Below, piece after piece: positions 45,942 through 55,557 of a stretch of 64,000 nucleotides of DNA. The DNA is taken from contig JADLFV010000144.1 of assembly GCA_020849625.1 (NCBI GenBank), forward strand, positions 17,019-81,018, written 5' to 3'. Each line of letters opens with the position of its first letter. Positions within the stretch are counted from its first letter, which is position 1. The translations under genes were made by a program, and so were the position numbers. Below the pieces are notes generated by a model. It was given only the letters and a program-made list of their open reading frames with translations. It made no database searches and was not told the DNA's origin. This DNA comes from Phycisphaeraceae bacterium. GTDB lineage: Bacteria; Planctomycetota; Phycisphaerae; Phycisphaerales; Phycisphaeraceae.

Positions 45942-46891
45942 TGCACACCGCCCTGCTCTACAGCGAACGATTTCTCCAGCACGACACGGGCCCGGACCAC
46001 CCCGAGCGACCCGACCGCCTGCGGGCGGTGGTGGACTGGCTCAACGAAGGGCGCTGCCTCTGGGACTGGTTCGAGCACATGCCCTTTGAGCCGGCCGACC
46101 CCGACGCCCCGCTGATGCTGCACGATCCGGTCTATGTCCGTCGTCTTCAGGCAGCCTGCGAAACCGGCGAACGCTACATTGATTCGCCCGACTCGGCCAT
46201 CTGCCCGCTCAGTTACGACATTGCCCTGCTGGCACTGGGCGCGGTGCTGACCGCCACCGATGCGGTGATGGCCCGCAAGGTGCACAACGCCTTCTGCCTC
46301 ATCCGCCCGCCCGGGCATCATGCCGAGCGCGATCGCTCGATGGGCTTCTGCCTGTTCAACAATCCGGCCCTGGCGGCCGAGCACATGATCCGTCACCACA
46401 AGCTGCAGCGCGTGGCGGTGGTCGATTTCGACGTGCATCACTGCAACGGCACGCAGCACCTGTTCGAGGAACGGGCCGACGTGCTGGTGGCTTCCGTGCA
46501 TCGCGATCCGACCCATTTTTATCCCGGCACCGGCTTCGCGGATGAGCGCGGCCATGGAGCGGGCGAGGGTTACACACTCAACGTGCCGCTACCGGCCGGC
46601 AGCGGTGATGGGGCCTACCGCGAGGCGTTCGAGCAGAAGATCCTGCCCGCCCTGGAGGAATACCAGCCGCAGGCCATGATCATCTCCGCGGGTTTTGATC
46701 CCGCCACGGCCGATCCCATCGGGGGCATGAAGGTGAGCAACGACGGCTTCGAGTGGATGAGCCGGGAGTTGTTGAGCCAGGCCCGCAAGCACAGCGAAGG
46801 GCGTGTGGTGGCCGTGCTGGAAGGCGGCTATGATCTGGCCGCTCTGGCCCGCGGGACCGAACGCCTGCTCCAGCAGCTACAATCCGCATGA
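45941..46891 (+). CDS. Histone deacetylase-family (HDAC/AcuC-like) protein
   Basis: 316 residues. Zinc-dependent deacetylase fold of the HDAC superfamily: HDTGPDHPERPDRLRAVVDW, FCLIRPPGHHAERDRSMGFC, LFNNPALAAEHMIRHH, VVDFDVHHCNGTQHLFEERA, DVLVASVHRDPTHFYPGTGF, QAMIISAGFDPATADPIGGM, GRVVAVLEGGYDLAALARGT. All zinc and catalytic residues (H-H, D-x-H, D) appear present. Bacterial relatives act on acetoin, acetylpolyamine or protein lysines; substrate unknown here. Confidence 0.93.
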   Translation: MHTALLYSERFLQHDTGPDHPERPDRLRAVVDWLNEGRCLWDWFEHMPFEPADPDAPLMLHDPVYVRRLQAACETGERYIDSPDSAICPLSYDIALLALGAVLTATDAVMARKVHNAFCLIRPPGHHAERDRSMGFCLFNNPALAAEHMIRHHKLQRVAVVDFDVHHCNGTQHLFEERADVLVASVHRDPTHFYPGTGFADERGHGAGEGYTLNVPLPAGSGDGAYREAFEQKILPALEEYQPQAMIISAGFDPATADPIGGMKVSNDGFEWMSRELLSQARKHSEGRVVAVLEGGYDLAALARGTERLLQQLQSA

Positions 46892-46903
46892 TCCGTTGTT
46901 GAT

Positions 46904-47566
46904 GTGCGTAACATCTTCGCCCCTGTCGCCATCGTTTGCACTCTGTTGCCGATCTATCTTCTGATGACTGCAAAACCATCCCCGGCTCGCAACGTCCCGA
47001 CGCAAGACGCCGACACCGATCACAACCGCCACCTGGTTGGACGCAAACCTTCCGGGGGCGGCCCGACGCAGGACGCCGACACCGCTCTCAACCGCCAGCC
47101 CTGGTACAGCCCGGGTCTGAACTTTTCCTGCACGCAGTGCGGCAACTGCTGCACGGGAGCGGCGGGCGTGGTGTACATCACCGAGGAAGAAGGCCGCAAA
47201 ATAGCCGATCATTTGGGCATCGACGCCGCCAGTTTCTTTCAGCTTTACGCTGAGCATCGTTACGGGAAATGGACGCTCAAGGAACGCCTGCACCCCGACC
47301 GCGGCTACGACTGCATCTTCCTCGACTTCGACAAGTCCACCGGCAAGGCCCTCTGCCGCGTACATGCCGCCCGCCCGACGCAGTGCTGGTCCTGGCCCTT
47401 CTGGCCCAGCAATCTCAAGAACGAAAAAGCCTGGAACAAGGCTGCCAAAAACTGCCCCGGCATGCGCAAGGGCGGCCACGCCCGGCAACGCGAAAAAAAC
47501 TCCGGCCAGTTCTATCCCGTCGAGCAGATTCGCGTGATCCTCGAAAAAAATCCTCCGGGACTGTAA
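46904..47566 (+). CDS. YkgJ-type Cys-cluster protein with repeat-rich N-terminus
   Basis: 220 residues from GTG 46904 (ATG 46964 possible). The conserved domain is FSCTQCGNCCTGAAGVVYIT, EEEGRKIADHLGIDAASFFQ, DRGYDCIFLDFDKSTGKALC, RVHAARPTQCWSWPFWPSNL: the CxxCxxCC and later Cys typical of YkgJ (CxxCxxCC) proteins that probably bind a Fe-S or zinc centre. The N-terminal 70 residues hold a hydrophobic segment and two copies of PTQDADT..NR encoded by a 36-base direct repeat. An ACTTCCGGGGGC-related motif lies between the copies. Confidence 0.82.
   Translation: MRNIFAPVAIVCTLLPIYLLMTAKPSPARNVPTQDADTDHNRHLVGRKPSGGGPTQDADTALNRQPWYSPGLNFSCTQCGNCCTGAAGVVYITEEEGRKIADHLGIDAASFFQLYAEHRYGKWTLKERLHPDRGYDCIFLDFDKSTGKALCRVHAARPTQCWSWPFWPSNLKNEKAWNKAAKNCPGMRKGGHARQREKNSGQFYPVEQIRVILEKNPPGL
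46996..47097. repeat. 36-base direct repeat with a dispersed 13-mer between copies
   Basis: 46996-47031 and 47062-47097 match at about 33 of 36 positions and share CCGACGC and GACGCCGACACCG. CCTTCCGGGGGCGG lies at 47048-47061. Confidence 0.75.
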
Positions 47567-47613
47567 CCGGGGTCACAGACCCCGACTCCGAGCCGGACTC
47601 TGTGAGTCCGGCT
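47565..47613. repeat. Two adjacent dispersed palindromes after a Cys-cluster gene
   Basis: CCGGGGTC-ACA-GACCCCG (47567-47584) and GCCGGACT-CTGTG-AGTCCGGC (47592-47612), a 9-bp arm in the second. The first overlaps the stop codon region of the upstream gene. Confidence 0.8.
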
Positions 47614-47627
47614 AACATCCATCTGCC

Positions 47628-48182
47628 ATGCCCGACCCCTGGCCCACCTGGTTCGCCGCTGCCGTTCGACCCGACGTGGATGCCGCCCTGCGCGATTTCT
47701 ACGGCCAACTCGATGCAGTGATCGCCGCCCGCCGCCCCGTCTGCAACCAGTCCGGCCGCTGCTGCAACTTCGACGCCTTCGGCCACAAGCTCTACGTCAC
47801 CGCTTTGGAAATCGCGTGGTTCATTCGCATGGCAGATCGCAAATGGCAGATGGCAGATGGACAAGACAATCCACCGCCCGACACACGGCTGCCCGTCCTT
47901 TCAATCAAAAATCCTCAATCAAAAATCAAACATCTCCCCACTTGTCCCTACCAAATCAACAACCTCTGCACCGCTCATGCCATCCGCCCCATGGGTTGCC
48001 GCGTGTTCTTCTGTCAGCAGGGCACGCAGGACTGGCAGCAGCAGACTTACGAGCGATTCCTGACGCAGTTGATCGCCCTGCACCAGCGCTTCGCATTGCC
48101 CTATCTCTATCTCGAATGGCGCAGCGGCCTGGACGAGGCCCTGGCGGCGCGGGATTGCTTTTCGCCTTCACCACGCCCATAA
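47628..48182 (+). CDS. YkgJ-type Cys-cluster protein with inserted repeat
   Basis: 184 residues. Cys-cluster core VCNQSGRCCNFDAFGHKLYV, then after an insertion CPYQINNLCTAHAIRPMGCR and VFFCQQGTQDW. The middle stretch ADRKWQMADGQDNPP and SIKNPQSKIKHLP is encoded by dispersed repeats at 47830-47937 and breaks an otherwise continuous family domain. It is the second YkgJ-like gene in a row, so the pair may be a duplicated or cooperating set. Function unknown; Fe-S or zinc binding is likely. Confidence 0.8.
   Translation: MPDPWPTWFAAAVRPDVDAALRDFYGQLDAVIAARRPVCNQSGRCCNFDAFGHKLYVTALEIAWFIRMADRKWQMADGQDNPPPDTRLPVLSIKNPQSKIKHLPTCPYQINNLCTAHAIRPMGCRVFFCQQGTQDWQQQTYERFLTQLIALHQRFALPYLYLEWRSGLDEALAARDCFSPSPRP
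47830..47937. repeat. AT-rich dispersed repeat inside the Cys-cluster gene
   Basis: ATGGCAGATCGC / ATGGCAGATGG units (47830-47863) and TCAATCAAAAATCCTCAATC plus AAAAATCAAA (47900-47935). The latter reappears in reverse at about 63649-63692. Confidence 0.8.
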
Positions 48183-48288
48183 TGCTCCGTTCCCCGTTGA
48201 GGTACCGGCCCATGCAAACAGGGCCAGGCGTGGGTCAACGGGGCTGCGAACTTCCCCACGCCCCCGACCAACCCCAGGAGCGTGGGCC

Positions 48289-49749
48289 ATGACCGATGCC
48301 GCCGAAACCAAGTCCCAGACCGAAACCACTACCGAAAAAGAAAAGCCCAAGCTGAACGTCAAGGTCGAGGACATCGGCCCCGCTCGGCGCAAGCTCAGCA
48401 TCGAAGTGCCCCCGGACTACATCAAGGGCAAGATCGAGGACGCCTACAGCCAGTTGACCGATGACGCCCAGGTGCCCGGCTTCCGCCGCGGCCGCGCCCC
48501 CCGCCGCCTCATCGAAAAACGCTTCGGCGACTCGGTCCGCACCGATACCCGCGGCCAGATCATCTCCGAGGCTTACTCCCAGGCCATCGAGCAGGAAGAG
48601 ATCGCGGTCATCGGCGAACCCGACATCAAGGACCTGGACAAGATCGAACTGCCCGACGCCGGCTCGCTGAAGTTCGAGGTCGAAGTCGAGGTCACCCCCA
48701 CCGTGGAACTGCCCGACTTTGCCTCCATCAAGGTGAGCAAGCCTTCGGTCGAGGTCACCGACGCCGATGTGGAGGCGGAGATCGAGCGCTACGCTGAGCG
48801 CTTTGGCGCGATTGCCGAGGCCCAGGACGGCCAGATCAAGGCCCACGACTACGCGCAGGTCAACGCCGCCATCACCGATGCCGAGGGCAACGTCATCGAG
48901 CAGCGTGAGAAGGTTTATGCCATGGTCCACGGCGAAGAGCACGATCACAAAGGCCACGTGCTGGGCATCCTCATCGACGACCTGGGCAAGCGCCTGATCG
49001 GCAAGGGCGTCGGCCACGAGGAAAAGATCGAGATGACCGGCCCGGCTGCCCACGAAAATGAACAGATTCGCGGCAAGCCCATCGTCATCGACCTCAAGGT
49101 GACCAAGATCGAGCGCATCAAGCCCGCCGAGCCGCAGCAGTTGATCACGCAACTGGGTTACGAGTCCGATGAGCAGATGCGCACCGACCTGCGCACCGAA
49201 CTGACGCGGCGCAAGCAGGCCCAGCAGCGCAGCGACATGCACCAGCAGGTGCGCGACCAGTTGCTGGAGGCGATCAACCTCGAACTGCCCGAAGGCATCA
49301 CCAGCCGCCAGGCTGAGCGCAACCAGCAGCGGCAGAAGCTGGAGATGCTCTACCGCGGCAGCAGCGAGCAGGAGGCTGAGCAAAAGGTGGCTGAACTGCG
49401 CAGCGAAAGCCAAGAGGAAGCCCGCAAGCAGTTGGCGGAGTTCTTCATCCTGGATGCGGCCGCCAAGAAGCTGGAGATCGAGGTGCAGGACAACGAGGTC
49501 AACTACCGCATCGCCATGCTGGCCATGCAGCAGGGCCGCCGCCCCGAGAAGCTGCGCCAGGAGATGCGCCGCCGCGGCGAGCTGGAAAATCTGTACCTGC
49601 AGATCCGTGAGCACAAGACGCTGGACAAGATCATCGAGCAGGCTGCCGTCACCGACGCCCCACCCCCGGAAGAGGGAAAAACCGAGGCGTCCACCGCGAA
49701 GAAGACCACCAAAAAATCCACCGGCAAAAAGAAGCAAGCCGACGAATAA
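48289..49749 (+). CDS. tig: Trigger factor chaperone/prolyl isomerase
   Basis: 486 residues. Ribosome-associated chaperone. N-terminal ribosome-binding domain includes VEDIGPARRKLSIEVPPDYI and VPGFRRGRAPRRLIEKRFGD (the GFRxGxxP signature). The middle PPIase-like domain is weaker: residues 170-270 keep AITDAEGNVIEQREKVYAMV and VLGILIDDLGKRLIGKGVGH. The C-terminal helical domain follows (QQLITQLGYESDEQMRTDLR). A Lys/Thr-rich tail AKKTTKKSTGKKKQADE ends the protein. It precedes a SHOCT gene and clpX; no clpP lies between. Confidence 0.95.
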   Translation: MTDAAETKSQTETTTEKEKPKLNVKVEDIGPARRKLSIEVPPDYIKGKIEDAYSQLTDDAQVPGFRRGRAPRRLIEKRFGDSVRTDTRGQIISEAYSQAIEQEEIAVIGEPDIKDLDKIELPDAGSLKFEVEVEVTPTVELPDFASIKVSKPSVEVTDADVEAEIERYAERFGAIAEAQDGQIKAHDYAQVNAAITDAEGNVIEQREKVYAMVHGEEHDHKGHVLGILIDDLGKRLIGKGVGHEEKIEMTGPAAHENEQIRGKPIVIDLKVTKIERIKPAEPQQLITQLGYESDEQMRTDLRTELTRRKQAQQRSDMHQQVRDQLLEAINLELPEGITSRQAERNQQRQKLEMLYRGSSEQEAEQKVAELRSESQEEARKQLAEFFILDAAAKKLEIEVQDNEVNYRIAMLAMQQGRRPEKLRQEMRRRGELENLYLQIREHKTLDKIIEQAAVTDAPPPEEGKTEASTAKKTTKKSTGKKKQADE

Positions 49750-49770
49750 CATCGCCGGCTCCCGCCGCTT

Positions 49771-49817
49771 GCGGCTTCGCGAGGCTGTCCGTGATGCGGA
49801 GCGCTGCGCGAAGCCGC
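49771..49817. repeat. GC-rich hairpin after trigger factor gene
   Basis: Perfect 11-bp arms GCGGCTTCGCG (49771-49781) and CGCGAAGCCGC (49807-49817). No T-run follows, so an RNA fold or cruciform is more likely than a simple terminator. Confidence 0.6.
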
Positions 49818-49847
49818 CATCGGCCGACATCACCTGAGGTTTCTTCC

Positions 49848-50204
49848 GTGCCAACCCTCGCCCCGTTCATCCCGAGCATCGCGGCTCTGTCCGCTCAGAC
49901 CCAGCGGCAGATTTTTTTCTACCTGGGCATGATCGTGATCGCGGCCATCGTGCTGGTGGCGGTGGCCCTGGTGGTGCGGCGGTTGATGCTGGGCCGACAT
50001 GAGCCGGGCGAATCGTTCACTTTGTCGGATGTGCGACGTCTGCACCAGGAAGGCCAGCTATCGGACGAAGAATTCGAAGCGGCCCGCAAGCGGCTGATCG
50101 CGCAGCAGCGGGCGGCAATGAACATGGCGGGTGATAAAAAAAATCTTGACCCCCATGCCGATAAAGACGCCGACGCCGACCCGCCAGCGGGCATGTCCAG
50201 ATAA
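49848..50204 (+). CDS. Small membrane protein with SHOCT-like domain
   Basis: 118 residues from GTG 49848, which has TGAGG upstream; an upstream ATG frame is less convincing. One membrane helix (FYLGMIVIAAIVLVAVALVV) is followed by a SHOCT-like segment LSDVRRLHQEGQLSDEEFEA (then ARKRLI). SHOCT domains mark short C-terminal motifs in membrane proteins of unknown function. It occupies the place where clpP usually lies between tig and clpX. The 210-base gap to clpX (50205-50414) shows nothing I can name. Confidence 0.72.
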   Translation: MPTLAPFIPSIAALSAQTQRQIFFYLGMIVIAAIVLVAVALVVRRLMLGRHEPGESFTLSDVRRLHQEGQLSDEEFEAARKRLIAQQRAAMNMAGDKKNLDPHADKDADADPPAGMSR

Positions 50205-50414
50205 GCTTGCATTTTCGTGGAAATTCCACCGCCTTGGCGCCGATTTCGACCCCGCAAACGGGTATGATAGTCTCTCGATTCAGGTCGAATTGGCGGCCCG
50301 GTCCAGGTGGGACCGCGGCTAAGGCTCGGACGCCAAATGGACGATCCAAACCTTGGCGCACCGCATCCCGTGGTGGGGCCGAGATTTGTTGCGACCCGGT
50401 GATGGCGAGGGACC

Positions 50415-51776
<1,362 letters not shown>

Positions 51777-51807
51777 AATATCCTGCTGCGATCGGACCTT
51801 TACCGAG

Positions 51808-54114
51808 ATGATCCGGATGAGATGGTTTTGCAACCTCGGCCGAACGTTACGCCTCGCGCTGTGGCTGGCCGCGGCGCTGCTGCTGCCGCGGATCGCCTCC
51901 GCCGATCCGGGCGCTGCGAAACTGGCCGACTGCGCCAAGCGCGGTGATTTCGCCGCCGTCCTGCAACTGCTGCAGACCACTTCGCCCAGCCCCGGCGATC
52001 CGGCTGTCGCTTCCCTCATCGGGCACATCAACCAGTATCAGCAGCACGTCGCCGACGCTCTGGCCACCCGGCAGAAGAACCACGACGAGGCGATGGCCAA
52101 AGTCCGCCAGGAATTCGAGGCCGGGAAAATCGAAGACGCCCTGATCGCCGCCATCGACGCCCACGCCCTGGCCGCCGAGCCGACCGACGTGCTCAACGAT
52201 CCGGTCGTGTCCCAGGTGATCAGCCAGGCCCGCCAGCGCGCCGCGGCCGTGGAACAGGAAGGCGATTGGGTCGAAGCCCTCAACCTCTATCGCGAACTGG
52301 ACCTGCTGTTCGAGGAACAGGGCACGTACCGCGACGACTTGCGCCGCACCGCCCGCCACATTCGCGTGCTCCAGCTTTATGCGCCGCAGCAGTTGGAAAA
52401 GCTGTATCTGAAATACGCCGAGCGCCGCGATGACGATCAGCCGCTGCGCGTCGAACCCGAGGCCTGGCAGCGCAAGCTGGAGCAGGTTTCGCTGCCCATG
52501 CTGCGCCAAGCTCTGGCCCAGGCTGCCCGCAAGCACATCGATGCAGGGGGCTACAGCCCATTGATGAAAGGCGCCGTGGCCAACCTCAAGATCGTGCTGA
52601 ACACCGATGCACTCAGCCGAACGTTCCCCGGCCTGGCCGACCGCGACAAGCTCACCCGCTTCCGCGATGAGCTCGACCGCATCCGCGCCCAGTTGGACAG
52701 CAACGGCTCGGCCGACATCCACTACCTCGACACCCTGCGCCTGATCGAGCGCATCCTCAATGCCAATCGCGACACCGTCAACCTGCCCGAACAGGTGGTG
52801 GTTTACGAATTGGCTGAGGGCGCCATCGGCACGCTGGATGATTTCTCAGCCGTCATCTGGCCCGATGACGTGGCCGAGTTCAGCCGCTCCACCCAAGGCA
52901 CGTTCACCGGCGTGGGCATCCAGATCCGCCGCAACGGCAAGCTCATCGTCGTCAGCCCTCTGCCCAACACCCCCGCTCAACGGGCCGGCATCAAGGCCGG
53001 TGACGTCATCGCCACCGTCGATGGCCTCTCCACCGATGCCTGGTCGCTCGATCGCGCCGTCAACGAGATCACCGGCGAGGTCGGCACCACCGTCACCCTC
53101 GGCATCGAACGCACCGGCTTGACCGAACTGATCGACGTGCCCATCCGACGCGAACGCATCGCCATCGAGTCCATCCTCGGCTGGCAACGCGACGAAAACA
53201 ACAACTGGAGCTACTGGCTCGACCGCCAGTCCGGCATCGGTTACGTCCGTCTCACCCAGTTCATCCCCCAGACCGCCGACGACCTCGACGCCGCCGTCGC
53301 CCAGTTGATCAAGGACCCCAACTTCTCCAGCCTCATCCTCGACCTGCGCTTCAACCCCGGCGGCCTGCTTTCCTCCGCCATCGACATCAGCGATCGCTTC
53401 ATCAGCCAGGGCACCATCGTCTCCACCGTCTCGGCCGACGGCGGACAGAATGACGAACGCAGCGCCGACGCACGCAATACCTATCCGCGATTCCCGCTGG
53501 TCGTGCTCATCAATCAGGGCTCAGCTTCAGCCAGCGAAATCGTCAGCGGCGCCCTGCAGGACTATCACCGGGCCACCATCGTCGGCGCCCGCAGCTTCGG
53601 CAAAGGCTCCGTGCAGGACCTGTTCCCCCTCGAACACGGCGAAGCCTACCTCAAGCTGACCACGCAGTACTACCGCCTGCCCGGCGGCCGCATCATCCAT
53701 CACAAACCCGACGCCACCACATGGGGCATCGAGCCCGACGTCGTCGTCGAAATGACCGATCACCAGGTGGCCGAGGCCCTGCAGATGCGGCAGGACCTGG
53801 ACGTGATCCGCGACACGGCAGATACGAGGTCAGAACCGCTGCCTGTCACGTCATCGCCACCCGACGGACGCGAGCTTGACCTGAACGAAATGGACCTCAA
53901 CAAGTTCAACAGCGATGCCATGCCCCCGGACGAATCTGCCGCTGATACGGCTGTGAAACCCGCGGACGAGTCGCCTGCAACGCAGCAGCGCAAACCCGCT
54001 GTCACCGCCTCCGCCCTGCTCGACGACGGCGTCGATCTTCAACTCGAATCCGCCCTGCTGCTGCTGCGAACGCAACTATTCGCCGACCACGTCGCCCTGG
54101 CCAGCAGCAAGTAA
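51808..54114 (+). CDS. S41-family carboxy-terminal processing protease (CtpA-like), exported
   Basis: 768 residues from ATG 51808. Signal peptide LRLALWLAAALLLPRIASA. A long N-terminal helical/TPR-like region (residues about 35-330) precedes a PDZ domain (STQGTFTGVGIQIRRNGKLI, PLPNTPAQRAGIKAGDVIAT) and the S41 domain: LILDLRFNPGGLLSSAIDIS, VLINQGSASASEIVSGALQD with the catalytic Ser near 574, and GARSFGKGSVQDLFPLEHGE with the catalytic Lys near 599. Serine/lysine dyad present. A disordered tail follows (VTSSPPDGRELDLNEMDLNK). Located directly after clpX. Confidence 0.93.
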   Translation: MIRMRWFCNLGRTLRLALWLAAALLLPRIASADPGAAKLADCAKRGDFAAVLQLLQTTSPSPGDPAVASLIGHINQYQQHVADALATRQKNHDEAMAKVRQEFEAGKIEDALIAAIDAHALAAEPTDVLNDPVVSQVISQARQRAAAVEQEGDWVEALNLYRELDLLFEEQGTYRDDLRRTARHIRVLQLYAPQQLEKLYLKYAERRDDDQPLRVEPEAWQRKLEQVSLPMLRQALAQAARKHIDAGGYSPLMKGAVANLKIVLNTDALSRTFPGLADRDKLTRFRDELDRIRAQLDSNGSADIHYLDTLRLIERILNANRDTVNLPEQVVVYELAEGAIGTLDDFSAVIWPDDVAEFSRSTQGTFTGVGIQIRRNGKLIVVSPLPNTPAQRAGIKAGDVIATVDGLSTDAWSLDRAVNEITGEVGTTVTLGIERTGLTELIDVPIRRERIAIESILGWQRDENNNWSYWLDRQSGIGYVRLTQFIPQTADDLDAAVAQLIKDPNFSSLILDLRFNPGGLLSSAIDISDRFISQGTIVSTVSADGGQNDERSADARNTYPRFPLVVLINQGSASASEIVSGALQDYHRATIVGARSFGKGSVQDLFPLEHGEAYLKLTTQYYRLPGGRIIHHKPDATTWGIEPDVVVEMTDHQVAEALQMRQDLDVIRDTADTRSEPLPVTSSPPDGRELDLNEMDLNKFNSDAMPPDESAADTAVKPADESPATQQRKPAVTASALLDDGVDLQLESALLLLRTQLFADHVALASSK

Positions 54115-54193
54115 CAATCTCATCACTTACCCGAAATTCGCAGCTTAACGGCTGTCCTCGCCTGCCCGTCATTGCCACGCAAATCATAGTAAA

Positions 54194-54230
54194 ACAATAA
54201 CTTTGTTTTCGGCGAAAACAGAGTTATTGT
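54194..54230. terminator. AT-rich perfect hairpin at convergent gene ends
   Basis: Arms ACAATAACTTTGTTTTC (54194-54210) and GAAAACAGAGTTATTGT (54214-54230), loop GGC, one wobble pair. It lies between the S41 protease and a convergent TPR gene and may stop transcription both ways. Confidence 0.6.
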
Positions 54231-54276
54231 GTCGATGCGTAAACTTCGCGGTTCATTGGCTCAAGGCTGATACGCA

Positions 54277-55557
54277 TCAGGCGCTGTGGCGGAGGCTGGC
54301 CAGCAGGTGCTGGGCGGCGGCGTAGCGGGGGTTGATGGTCAATGCCCGCGTCAGGGCCTGCTCCGCACGGGCGCGATCGCCCAGCAGATGGCGACAGACG
54401 GCCAGGTGGAAATGCACGTCGGCGCGATCAGGGTACGAACAGGCCGTTCGGCCCAGCGTGGCGGCGGCGTGAGAGGTCAACTGTTGCAGCGGGGAGCTGG
54501 TTTCGGCGTCTGACGAGGTTACCGGCTCGGCGGCGGCACTTCCGGGGGCGCGGCAGGCGGCTGAGGCGGCGGCGTGGGGCCAGAGCTCAGCCAGGATGGC
54601 GCAGCGCTGGGATGGCGTGGCGAGCGCTTCCAGTTTGGCGCGGGCACGCTTCATCAGTTTGTGGCGCTCCAGCATGTGGGCACACAGCCATAGACCCGCC
54701 CACGGCCGGGGCTGACTGCGCTGGATGCGGGCGGCCCGCCACCAGGTGACAGCCGCGGCGGTGAAGCGGCCGCAGTGCATGTGGACTTTCGCCAGCGCCT
54801 CCAGGGCCGGGCAGCGCTGGCGCAGGGCCAGATCAGCGGCGCGGGCCAGGCGGGTGACCGCCAGATCGCTCTCGCCCAGTTCATCGGCCAGTTCACCGGC
54901 TTCGTGCCAGAGTGCGGCATCATCGGGCTGCTCGCGCAGCAGTTGTGCGTAAAGATCGGCTGCATCGCGCAGGCGCTGCGAGTTGCGGCAGGTGCGTGCG
55001 GTGCGCAGCTTCTGGGCTGAGTCGCCGCGCGGGGCATCGAGAGCGAGGGCGGCATCGACCGCGGCGCCGGGATCGACCTCGTGCAGCAGGTTGTTCAGCA
55101 GACGATGCACGGACTGATCTTTGGGCGCCAGGCGGCGGACTTCGCGCAGGTGCTCGGCAGCGGGAGCCTTGCGGCCGCTCTTGACGTGCATAGCAGCCAA
55201 CATGCGATGCGGGCGCGGATCCTCCGGCAGCAGCACGGCCAACTCGCGCAGCAGTTTTTCAGCCATGTCATCGAACGCCGCGGCGACCAATGCCTCGGCC
55301 CGCAACAGTCCGTACCGCGGATCGTGTGCGCCGTCCGGATCGAGCTGATCGCGCACGTCCAATGCCACCAGGGCGAACTCGGGCAGGTTGCGCTTCAATT
55401 GAATCTGGGCATCGAGCAGGCGCGCGGCCGGGTCGTCGGGGTTCTGACGGATGGCCAGGCGGATCATGGCGTTGGCCTCGCCCAGTTGCATGGCCTCCAT
55501 GGCGGCGGCGGCGCGGTCGAACAGTTCGCGGGCGCTGTCGGTGCGGTCCAGGTTCAT
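54277..55557 (-). CDS. TPR-repeat protein
   Basis: 426 residues of tetratricopeptide-like helical repeats: ARELFDRAAAAMEAMQLGEA, NAMIRLAIRQNPDDPAARLL, LREVRRLAPKDQSVHRLLNN, LYAQLLREQPDDAALWHEAG, EQALTRALTINPRYAAAQHL. No signal peptide, so it is probably cytoplasmic and a scaffold. SACRAPGSAAAEP near residue 340 contains a dispersed 13-mer (54538). It overlaps the upstream gene by ATGA. Confidence 0.85.
   Translation of the reverse strand: MNLDRTDSARELFDRAAAAMEAMQLGEANAMIRLAIRQNPDDPAARLLDAQIQLKRNLPEFALVALDVRDQLDPDGAHDPRYGLLRAEALVAAAFDDMAEKLLRELAVLLPEDPRPHRMLAAMHVKSGRKAPAAEHLREVRRLAPKDQSVHRLLNNLLHEVDPGAAVDAALALDAPRGDSAQKLRTARTCRNSQRLRDAADLYAQLLREQPDDAALWHEAGELADELGESDLAVTRLARAADLALRQRCPALEALAKVHMHCGRFTAAAVTWWRAARIQRSQPRPWAGLWLCAHMLERHKLMKRARAKLEALATPSQRCAILAELWPHAAASAACRAPGSAAAEPVTSSDAETSSPLQQLTSHAAATLGRTACSYPDRADVHFHLAVCRHLLGDRARAEQALTRALTINPRYAAAQHLLASLRHSA
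54538..54550. repeat. Dispersed ACTTCCGGGGGCG repeat in a TPR gene
   Basis: Encodes APGSA in the linker between repeats. Confidence 0.75.
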
